Of a stretch of 64,000 bases of DNA, positions 55,852 through 64,000 are shown piece by piece. Under the pieces are notes generated by a model, which worked only from the letters and a program-made list of their open reading frames with translations, was not told the origin of the DNA and did not search any database. The stretch lies in the NCBI RefSeq assembly GCF_002104995.1, contig NW_024468252.1:930001-994000 (forward strand), read 5' to 3'. The stretch's first letter is position 1. Each line of letters starts with the position of its first letter. The DNA comes from Linderina pennispora (Eukaryota > Kickxellomycota > Kickxellomycetes > Kickxellales > Kickxellaceae). The translations under genes were made by a program, and so were the position numbers.

Positions 55852-56475
55852 ATGGAAAACGACCAGGGTGTTCTCGTTGACCTTTACGTCCCGCGCAAGT
55901 GGTAAGAATCGCTAGCAAGCTCGAAATTAGCACGAGAGCTCGTTCTCGATTTGAACGTGCAACAGCACCAGCAGAAATCAGACACTAAATCAGACCACCT
56001 TCTCTTCCTTTCTCCTCCTTCCTCTATGGTTTGCTATTTGCACAACGCCCGCGATCTTGACGCTTGGCTGACGGTGTTCTCGGTGTGTTCTCGGCTGGAA
56101 TAATCGCGATGTTTACTTGGGGCTGTGACCTGCGCATGTCATGCGGGAAACCATGGTTCCAAAACCAACGTGCAACGACGGCGACGTGCACTGGCATTGC
56201 GGATTGTGATCTGACGTGGGGCTGTGTACGTGCGGGGCTGTGCTGGTTACGGTGTCTGTAGCTCTGCCACTAACCGCCTGATCGCTGCCAAGGACCACGC
56301 CGCCGTCCAGATCAACATCGCCGATGTCGACCCCGAGACCGGTGTTAAGCTTGAGACCTTCAAGACCTACGCCATCTCCGGCTACGTCCGCGCCCACGCC
56401 GAGTCCGACGACTCCCTCAACCGTCTGGCCACCCAGGACGGCTACCTGAAGAACGTCTGGAACTACCAGAAGTAA
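55852..56475 (+). CDS. RPS21: 40S ribosomal protein S21 (eS21)
   Basis: Exon 1 (55852-55901) encodes [16 protein letters not shown] plus two bases. A 360-bp GTAAGA...TAG intron (55902-56261) follows. Exon 2 (56262-56475) continues [20 protein letters not shown] and ends KNVWNYQK. The 87-residue product has exactly the size of yeast eS21, and the N-terminal 'DLYVPRKCSATNR' is highly conserved. Exon 2 uses strongly biased codons (CTG, AAG, GCC), fitting high expression. The gene is convergent with RPB6. Confidence 0.97.
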
Positions 56476-56771
56476 ATTCTCTTCCTGTTCTATTAGGTGT
56501 TCTGTGTTGAACGGATCTTTAAACCGGTTGTTTTTCAATTCCAGAGCTCCCCTGTTCGTGAAAGCACGACCCACCCCGTGTCTTGTTGGCTGCTGGCTAC
56601 TCGATTCCCAAGAGGGCTGGATCCCGTCCAGCTCGTCTGCTGCTTTGCGCTCTGGCACATACTGTCTACGCATACTAGCGGCATTTGCTCGCGGGGTGTA
56701 GCAGCAAGCTGATGGTGTGTATCGGGGGGTTTATTTATGAAACGAGGAGAGACCACGCTCAAAACACTTGT

Positions 56772-57143
56772 TTAGTCAGCAATGAGTTCCTGGACGCGCC
56801 AGTCCTCGTAGCTCATGTCGGGCAGGTACCGGCGGATGACAAACGGGATCTTCTTTTCGCGGAGCTCCTTGAGCGCGATCTCGTACGGGTCGCTCTCGCC
56901 GTCAAGCTCAACCATGATGGGCGCGTTCATGCTGATCTGCAGGGCACGGGCGCCCAGAATGCGCGCGCGCTCGTACTTGGTCATGTATGGCGTGGTGATG
57001 CGCTCGTTGGCGGGTGTGGGCTCGACGTTGTCCTCGGGCAGGAAGATCTCAGTGCTCTCCTCGGGCTGCTGAGTGTCCATGTCGGGCTCGTCGTCGTTGT
57101 AGTCCTGGTTGTCCTCGTAGTAATCCTCCTCGTGGTCCGACAT
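56772..57143 (-). CDS. RPB6: RNA polymerase I/II/III shared subunit Rpb6 (ABC23)
   Basis: Rpb6 is a small subunit common to all three nuclear RNA polymerases and helps assemble the clamp and the Rpb1 C-terminus. The 123-residue protein has the typical acidic N-terminus ([20 protein letters not shown]) and the conserved core [53 protein letters not shown] and [11 protein letters not shown]. The frame is intact in one exon. The start is 229 bp from the start of MED10 on the opposite strand. Confidence 0.96.
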   Translation of the reverse strand: MSDHEEDYYEDNQDYNDDEPDMDTQQPEESTEIFLPEDNVEPTPANERITTPYMTKYERARILGARALQISMNAPIMVELDGESDPYEIALKELREKKIPFVIRRYLPDMSYEDWRVQELIAD

Positions 57144-57372
57144 TGCGCTTTTGTTACAAAATGAAATAAGAAGGGGTGGGCAAGAGGCGAAAAATTGTGA
57201 ATTGGAGCAAATTTGAGCGCGTATTGAAGAAAAAAATATTTTTTACGCTAGTGTATGGTTCAGGCGGTTCGGAGTCGTGATCGAGGGCGGCGGCTCGTCC
57301 ATAACGCTGGGCAACATGCAGGCATGGCTTTGAACCGCACACATCTGGCCTGCGCTTTTTTGGGCCCACATC

Positions 57373-57819
57373 ATGCACATCCCGCCACATACCTCAATGC
57401 AGAACAACAGCACCAGCACACAGCAGAGCCAGCACACGGACACAGCCATCAGCGAGATGGAGCGCAAGATCCGGTTTGCGCTGGAGACACTGTCGCAAAT
57501 AAGCGTCTCGGTCAGCAACTACGAGTCGGCAGACGAGCAGGTGCTGCAGCAGCGGGTAGAGAACCTGGTGCGCAGCTACTCGGAGATGCACGCAATGAAG
57601 GAGTCGCTGGACGCCAACATCCCGATGGAGGTGCTGAATTTCATCGAGGACGGGCGCAACCCCGACGAGTTCACGCGCAACTTCACAGAGCGCGTGGCAG
57701 CTGAGAACCAGTTCACCAACGGCAAGATCTCGGCGCTGAGCAACTTCAAGCAGGAGTTCGAGGCTCAGCTCAAGGAATCCTTCCCCGAAGACGCAGCAAG
57801 CAGGCTGAACAAAACATGA
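57373..57819 (+). CDS. MED10: Mediator subunit 10 (Nut2)
   Basis: Med10 is an essential middle-module subunit of Mediator, bridging activators and RNA polymerase II. The 148-residue product has the helical family core: RKIRFALETLSQISVSVSNY, LQQRVENLVRSYSEMH, NIPMEVLNFIEDGRNPDEFT and GKISALSNFKQEFEAQLKES, followed by FPEDAASRL. The 'IPMEVLNFIEDGRNP' block corresponds to 'VPLEVLDYIDQGRNP' of animal Med10. The first ATG (57373) gives MHIPPHTSMQ; a second ATG at 57397 could be used instead, and the first eight residues are not conserved. Confidence 0.92.
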   Translation: MHIPPHTSMQNNSTSTQQSQHTDTAISEMERKIRFALETLSQISVSVSNYESADEQVLQQRVENLVRSYSEMHAMKESLDANIPMEVLNFIEDGRNPDEFTRNFTERVAAENQFTNGKISALSNFKQEFEAQLKESFPEDAASRLNKT

Positions 57820-58011
57820 GCCTGGGTGGCCGAGAATGGTTGGCGGTTTACGTGATCGAGGGGTCCAGTGGAGGGCAGGCAAGAGACGCTTGTCCTGATG
57901 GAAAAGTTTTTTTTTTTCTGGCTCCTTTGCCTTTCTAACGCAGCTCGCTTTCGTACATTTACATTGCAAGGCAAATAAAGACGGCTACAGCAGAAAACTG
58001 AACAGCGAAAA

Positions 58012-60049
58012 ATGTCGGGCTCATTCTTTGGAGATGGCTTTGGGCAAGCGGACGACCCGATAGCGAGGGAGCGCGCGGCGTTCTTTGCGCAGGGCACTGG
58101 CGGCGACCTAGATGCGCGCCTGGAATCGCTGGCGCTCAACGACAATCTGGGCGACAGGCTTGAGGAGGATCTGGACGATGTCAATGACCAGACATTTGAC
58201 GCCGACGTGGGCGACATTGCCGGCAAGGAGTTTGACTTTTACCAGAACACGCTGGCCAACCAGAGCAAAGGTGCCTGGCCACGCACCCATGGTGCCGTTC
58301 CCAGGAGCCAGCGCTCCACCCATGCAGACCCAGGCGCCGGTGGAGCCACGTGTGCGGCGCGGCCTGACGCTGGCGGAGCTCGAGTCGCAGATGGCGCAGC
58401 GGGCGACACCGGCACCGCAGGCCGCGCAGTCGCTGCTGAGGACGCTGACAGGCGGCGCCCGAGGTCGTGGCCCAGCGGAAGCAGGCAGAGAGAGGACCGC
58501 ATGGCAGAGCTGGCGCGGTACGACAACATGATGACCAGGCATGACAAGGACTACATTGTCCGCATCCAGATCTCGCAGCTGCTGACTGACGACCCAGCCG
58601 CCTGACGACTTCTACTGCCACATGTACCAGCTGTCGCGTGGCGTGCGACTTGGCCCGCCCGACGCGCAGCAGAGCACCCGGCCGTCGCAGTCGCCTGCTA
58701 CGCCAGCAACCCCCACCGGCGCGCCGCAGCCCGAGCAGCAGCCCGAGCCGCAGTCCGAGCCAGGCAGAGCCAGCAGTCGAGCCAGGCGGACAGCCCACCA
58801 GGCGTCCGACACCACTTCGCGCGGACGCACCGCAGCAACACGCAGAGCTCGATGGCTCGCATGCAGCAGCAGGTGCAGCGGATCGTGAACGAGGCGCGGC
58901 GGCGGCCCAAAGCGGCGCACGTGGCACCCGAGGGCGCCCTGGGCAAGATCTCGGTGATTTCGGCCCGCAACCCGAAGCAGGTGATCCAGGTTGCGCGCCA
59001 GCACGCCGGCAGCGTGTCTGCCCACGACCGGCAGCACTCGCCGCAGCCCGGCGATCTGGGCGGCATCTTTGCCGGCCTCGGCGACGCACGCAACCCTGCG
59101 ATCGAGCGCCGCAAGACGCTGCGGTCCATCGAGAGCGTGTATAACGCTGTGCTGCGCATGGAGCAGCTGATGCGCGAGCAGGTGCGGACTGCCGGCCAAT
59201 GCCGACCACCCGGCCGTACACACCTGGCTGGCGCAGTACAATGCCGCCAAGGACATTGCCTGGAACGAAATCGAGGCCGCCCAGCCCATCTCAAACACGT
59301 ACCCGCACGCGCTCGTGCGTTTCCTGTCATTTGCCAAGGGCAAGCGCATTATCCCGCGCCTCGTCCACCACCTGAGCATCGACCAGGTGCTGGCGCTGAC
59401 CACCACCATCATTGCGAACTTTGAATCCCTGGACGTCTGCCGCTTTGCTACCTACAATGCCGGTGCAGCCGCCGCCAAGCAGCGCGAGGAAACCGACCTG
59501 TTCATGCAGGCTGTCATGCCGCCTGCCCTGGCTTTCCTCGCCGACACCTCCTTGCAGATCGTCAACGGCCTGTTTGCGCTGTTCATGGAGCGCAACAATG
59601 TCGCCTGGGTGGCCCGTACAAAGCCTGCTCTCGGATTTCTGTCCATGTTCCTGGGCCGCACCGAGATGCTCAAGCAGACCATGCAGTTCCCGTCTGCAGA
59701 CAGCCCCGAGCTGTACCAGGCCGCCGAGCTCTATAACCACCTGTTCCAGTCGCTGCGCGGTGGCTTTGTCGCCATTTTCCCTCCTGCGCAGCAGCAGATC
59801 GACCTCCATCAGCCTGCGATGGGTCTGATGGAGGACGTCCACGCCTGGCAGTTCCTCGCCACCCTTGCCATCAGTGCATCGGTCGACCAGCAGCATGTGC
59901 TGGTTGCTGAGGTCCGCGAGAAGGTGCTCGAGAAGGTCCAGCTTGCCAATAGCGGCAGGGTGCCGGTGGAGATTGCCGCGGCGCTGACTGCCAATGTCAA
60001 CTTGTTCCTGAATGCCCTCGGCCTCGATGCCTCGCAAGTGGCCATGTAA
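58012..60049 (+). CDS. PAT1: Decapping activator Pat1, about seven frameshifts
   Basis: Pat1 links deadenylated mRNA, the Lsm1-7 ring and Dcp2 in P-bodies. The N-terminus starts MSGSFFGDGFGQADDPIARE and has the family block DQTFDADVGDIAGKEFDFY. Then come a Pro-rich linker with LTLAELESQMAQR, MTRHDKDYIVRIQISQLLTD plus DDFYCHMYQ, RMQQQVQRIVNEARRRPKAA with GALGKISVISARNPKQVIQV, and a C-terminal helical domain (LVRFLSFAKGKRIIPRLVHH; FMERNNVAWVARTKPALGF). One-base insertions are needed near 58.27, 58.46, 58.485, 58.60, 58.77, 58.85 and 59.20 kb; every step goes in the same direction. The last 840 bases are uninterrupted. The full product would be about 675 residues. Confidence 0.9.
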
Positions 60050-60516
60050 TGTGGAATAGCCGCTCTCCTCTGCACTTTTATGTAGCACCAACCTAAAAAA
60101 ATCATAAACACTTTTATGCATTATGAGGATATCGATGACTGATTCAATGCAGGTCACGGCTGTGGATACTGTTCTAGCCGCAACCTGGGTGTTGTGTCAA
60201 CCTTTTTATCATTAGTTATCGTCTACTATTACTGTTACCAGCGGCAGAGAATACCGCGCAGAGGGCTAGTTGCGGGAAGTTATAGCTCAGGGCTGTGCTT
60301 TTCAGTTACAATATCCAGCAATAGTGGTCATATGTTGGCTTTTTATTTATCAGCTCTCTTTCTGCACCAGCTGATAACTCGTAACAGTAGACGCACCACC
60401 AAGCGCGAGATTATTTTGGACAAGGCAACCTAGAATACTTTTGAGCATTGGGAATACAGACACAAAGGCATAAAGAAACAGCTAAGTCACGAATAAGAGG
60501 TAGTAGGATGGCGAAG
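60050..60516. other. Intergenic region between PAT1 and the RhoGEF gene
   Basis: About 470 bp, AT-rich, between two convergent stop codons. It should hold both 3' UTRs. No gene is seen. Confidence 0.55.
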
Positions 60517-63500
60517 CTATTTGGACGTCTTGAGAGGTGGCAACCGCACCTCAATAACTCTATAGTAGTTCGCATTGCCTTCGGGGAACGTCCTCATACC
60601 GTCAATGCCAGCGAGTCCTGGCACGACATTGCCAGCACGAGCGTCGGCAGCCACCGGTGATTGCGCTTTGGTCGAAGCCGCCTTTGTCTGCTGCCTGCGG
60701 CTGTGTCGTCGAGGACTGACTACTGGTGCCGGTGACAAGGCCGGCGCCGCTGGGTTTGACCGCAATATGAAGCACAATCGACTTTGAGTCTGGGTTCAGA
60801 CACACAGCCTTGTGCAGACGCACAACGCTCAGCAGCACGCCCGTCTCCATGTGCCTGATCTCCAAGAACTTTGGGTTGACAGCGACCAAGTACGGATAGC
60901 GGAAGGTGACTAGCGTCGGACGCATCTCCCACCGCACAAACACATTCGGTCTTGACCGTCTACCAAAGTTGTCAATGAAGAAGGCAAATTCCTCGTAGCA
61001 CAGCAAGAACTCTTTGCCGACCTTGCACACTGCCAGCGCCTGGCCACTGTCGAACTGCGCAATAAACGAAAAGTCATCGTCCAGTGCATCGGGGAGAGAG
61101 CGCAGAGAAGCACCCGTCTGCACATCGACAATCTCAAAGTTATTGGCGCCGACGATGCACAGTTTGCGACGCAAAAAGTGGACCTTTTTGGTCTTGCCTG
61201 GCAGACTGAAGTCGCTGATCAGGCGCAGGCTTGCGCGGCTACCTTGATAAACAACACGCAGCGTGCGGACAGCAGGTTCTGACGAGTCAGTCTGCTGGTC
61301 GTTGTTGCTGGAGGAGCTGGCGCGGCGGGCAGAAGTGGCCTGCGACATCGGCGGCTGCAGCCTCAGGAGCAGCGGCGCTATCGTTCATCGTACGGCTGGA
61401 TGCACTTGAAATGCGATCGGCTGCCACGTGGCTTCATCAGTACAATCAGCGGCGTACCCACATATGTACCCACGTCAAAGAACCCGACCGACGATGCGAT
61501 CTTGGTGCTCGGCACGCTGCCATTGCTGCTGGTAGACTTTTCGATCGCCGACAGCGAAAACACCAGCAGCGAGGTGTCGGACAGTGCCACAACCATGTTG
61601 TACTTTCTCAGCACATGGATCTTCGATATGGATGTCGCATGTGAGACCCGCACGAATTGACGTTGGCACGCCATAAATTCCCATGAACATACCGTCCTTG
61701 TTGCCAAACAGAATCATCTGGCAGCCTGTCGACGACAAAAACGGTGCTGAGCAGGTAGGTGCCCGCCCCGGCACAAAGTCGCGGTCCGACAGGATGCGCG
61801 TCTCCTGTATACGCCTCTACCAGCGTCTGCGGCACACACACTCTCCTGTGCACAGCTTCGATCCATGCGTCTCGGTCACTCACCGAGCTTGCCAGCAGCG
61901 TGCGGCACAGCGTGCGGCATGCAATATGTAGAAATGTCAACGGCGCCCGCCCGCTGGCTGTGGCACCAGCCTGTCCGTCCCTTCATACTTGAGGATGACG
62001 GCGTATGACGCATCAGCGCACTGCGGCCGGTCTGCAAGCCGAACACTTCGCGGATTCCCATGAGGGCGCCCGTCTCAGCAGCAGGCACAGTGGCATCGAG
62101 CATGGAGATCGGGATGATGCGCTCAGTCGGCAATGTACCGGGAGATACCCTTGGCGTGGGCCACTTTGCTTTCGGTGGCCATGATCAGCGAGTTGTCAAA
62201 CAGGAACACCAGCACTTGGCCGCCCTCGGCAACGCTAAACACGCCTTCCTTGATCAGCCGCCGGGCCGGTGCGTCGAGGGCCAGGCTATCGCGGGCACTC
62301 TTTGACAGTTCAAGCCGCTGGCTGATCTGCCGGATGCGGATCGACTCAGCACCCTTGCCTGTGCGCAGGTCGATTTCGTCCAGTGCGCGCTTGACCTTGT
62401 CGACGACCTGCTTCAGGGCCGTGACGTCGGCAGTTTCCCCAGATCGCTTGATAATGGCGTTGATTAGGAGCGGATAGCGAGCAAACCGTGTGGCCGGCCG
62501 TCCAATGAAGCTCTGGATCGGCAGGCGCCTGGCTTCAGGCGATGTCTCGGCCTGTTTCAGAAGCTCAGCCATGGGTGGGCTGCGCAGTAGCTCGGCTTCG
62601 AGCTCGGCTTGCGAGATCGGCACGTGTACCGAATACTCAATGAAGTTCTTCAGGTGCTTGTTGGCCCACTCAAGGAAGATGTCACCGATCTGCTCGACCA
62701 TGGGCGCCTGCGCCTGCCTCTCCGCCAGTCCGCGTGCAAAGCTCACGTGACTGTCGCTGATCAGGTCGCGGAAGTTGAAGAACAGCGTATCGATGAATTG
62801 CTCTGCGCGCTCCCTCTCCATCACGCTGCGGTCGGCCATCAGGGGCTGCACATAAATGGCGTCAATCAGCTCCATATCGCGCAGGTAGTCGTGCTCGGTC
62901 ATAATTAGCTCGTGAATTGCCTCTTGCTGGTCGATCTTGGTCTGCTCAAGCTGCTGCAGCAGCTCCTGCGGGATGGTATCTCGCCACAGGTGCAGCTGCT
63001 TCCCAACGCTACCGTACATGTATCCGTCGTCGTCGACAGCAGGTGCTGGCACGGTCAACAGAGTCGCGTCCCGATCATGATCATGTCGTGGCCGATATGC
63101 GCCATAGTGAGAGCGGGCGACGGGGAGCTGCTGGAGCCCAGTGATGTGCGGTTCATGAAGAGCGGGAAGCCGACCGATGATGCACGTGTGTGCGTGTGCG
63201 TGGCAGATGTGGATGCGTCGGGGTTATATGGCTCGGGCGTTGTGTACTTGCGCATGGACTTGACGTGGCTCAGGCCGCTGGATGTGACTAGCGAGTAGTA
63301 CTTGGATCCGCTGCCTGTGTTTGACAAACCCTGCTGTTTCTGCTGATCGTCAGCGTCTTCGCCCTACACTAGCAGCAAACGAAAACGACCCCAGGTCCTG
63401 CGCTACCGGACTGCCTAACCGCGATAATGGCGCTGACGGTGGACCACTGGCTGAAGTAGCTGACGGCGGACCACCCGAGGAAAACGTGCCTTGCGGGATG

Positions 63501-64000
63501 CTGAGCGGTGTCAATGCCTCATCATCGCGCTTTGCCAGATTTACATCAATGGCGTCACTGCTGGCCACACCTGACTGGACGTGTGCTCGATTCACTGACG
63601 TTATTGCTCATGATCGGGATGATCGGATATCCCACTGGGCTCGCGCGTCATTGCTGGTGATTGGTACACGGACGGGCTGCTTTCGCTAGCACCCTCGTCA
63701 GACGTTGGCCGGGTCGAAATCAGTGCCGCTGACTCGGAACCGCCATCCCGTAATGCCTGGAATGTAGCTGGCCGTGGCACTTGCTTTGCGCTCATCAATT
63801 AGGGCCTGGGACTGAGTCGTATGCAGCTGTGTAATCGCTGGCTGCCCTTGGCAGACTGTTTGTGTTATGTACAACGGGCAGATCAAATGACCTGGCCGGC
63901 GGCAGCTGGTTGGGCGCCTGGCGCGGCGTATTGAACTCATTCGCTATGGTAATATCTGATAGCCTGGGCGAGTTCTCCACCACTGCCAATGTGTCGCGGT
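60517..64000 (-). CDS. ROM2: Rho1 guanine exchange factor, DH-PH-CNH (Rom1/Rom2-like), 5' truncated, many frameshifts
   Basis: Rom2-type GEFs activate Rho1 for cell-wall synthesis. The N-terminal part in the window (64,000-63,100) is Ser/Pro-rich. The DH domain follows (about 62,920-62,330) with KIDQQEAIHELIMTEHDYLR and RFARYPLLINAIIKRS. A PH part follows with GQVLVFLFDNSLIMA. The C-terminal CNH (citron homology) domain includes MVVALSDTSLLVFSLSAIE, KVHFLRRKLCIVGANNFEIV and VNPKFLEIRHMETG. The stop is at 60517. About seven one-base insertions lie between 62.14 and 60.7 kb (near 62.14, 61.95, 61.77, 61.70, 61.375, 61.345 and 60.70 kb). More lie in the N-terminal part, where signs are less clear. 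The start lies beyond the window. Confidence 0.85.

Noticed and set aside
600-62200. Programmed +1 ribosomal frameshifting as a firm call
   Set aside because: The sites share no slippery heptamer or stop codon and the extra bases can be read as lengthened runs; an assembly artefact is more likely.
1-64000. CRISPR array, prophage or bacterial origin
   Set aside because: No regularly spaced repeats; spliceosomal introns and the gene content are eukaryotic.

Overview
This window is nuclear DNA of a fungus. The genes are compact and GC-rich. Introns are few and short (about 65-360 bp, GT-AG with one GC-AG). The gene set is fungal: a Ypd1-type phosphotransfer protein, a Rom2-type Rho1 GEF, Pat1, Rpn10 and Dld2-type D-2-hydroxyglutarate dehydrogenase. 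The codon style, the lineage-specific LRR-like protein and a decayed Fanzor-like element fit an early-diverging lineage such as Kickxellomycotina (Coemansia/Linderina relatives). That placement is inference and no marker here proves it.

Layout. 0-2.6 kb (+): 3' part of a DDB1/CPSF-A family gene. 2.6-6.9 kb (-): eIF3j and an importin-7/8 (Nmd5/Sxm1). 8.2-16.97 kb (+): RPS23, RPN10, an unassigned fragment, a short-chain dehydrogenase, inositol polyphosphate multikinase and Ptc7-like PP2C. 17.1-19.8 kb (+): D2HGDH and RFC4. 20-21.8 kb (-): an RRM/zinc-knuckle/RS splicing factor and YPD1. 21.8-29.9 kb: an accessory island with an AT-rich repeat copy, a Fanzor (eukaryotic TnpB-like) remnant and an LRR-like gene. 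29.9-44.7 kb: VPS52 and an AP beta-adaptin in divergent order, a Cid1-type nucleotidyltransferase, mitochondrial IleRS and an unrecognised ORF. 45.8-52.8 kb (-): a very large unrecognised gene. 53.6-60.0 kb: calreticulin, RPS21, RPB6, MED10 and PAT1. 60.5-64 kb (-): a DH-PH-CNH RhoGEF, cut at its 5' end by the window edge.

Most genes are housekeeping: protein synthesis (eIF3j, RPS23, RPS21, IleRS), transcription and RNA (RPB6, MED10, RS protein, PAT1, nucleotidyltransferase), traffic (importin, VPS52, beta-adaptin), proteostasis (RPN10, calreticulin), replication (RFC4) and signalling (IPMK, YPD1, PP2C, RhoGEF). Two divergent pairs join genes of one process: RPB6/MED10 and VPS52/beta-adaptin.

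Three observations stand out. First, about 40 single-base reading-frame breaks occur in conserved genes. All resolvable ones have the same sign (one extra base), and they cluster in segments while about 15 kb of neighbouring coding sequence is clean. An assembly artefact is the most likely cause, but this is testable. Second, two inverted, diverged copies of one repeat (about 13.4-13.8 and 22.5-22.9 kb) differ mainly by CpA-to-TpA changes in one copy, which resembles RIP. Third, a broken Fanzor-like gene lies beside the second copy.
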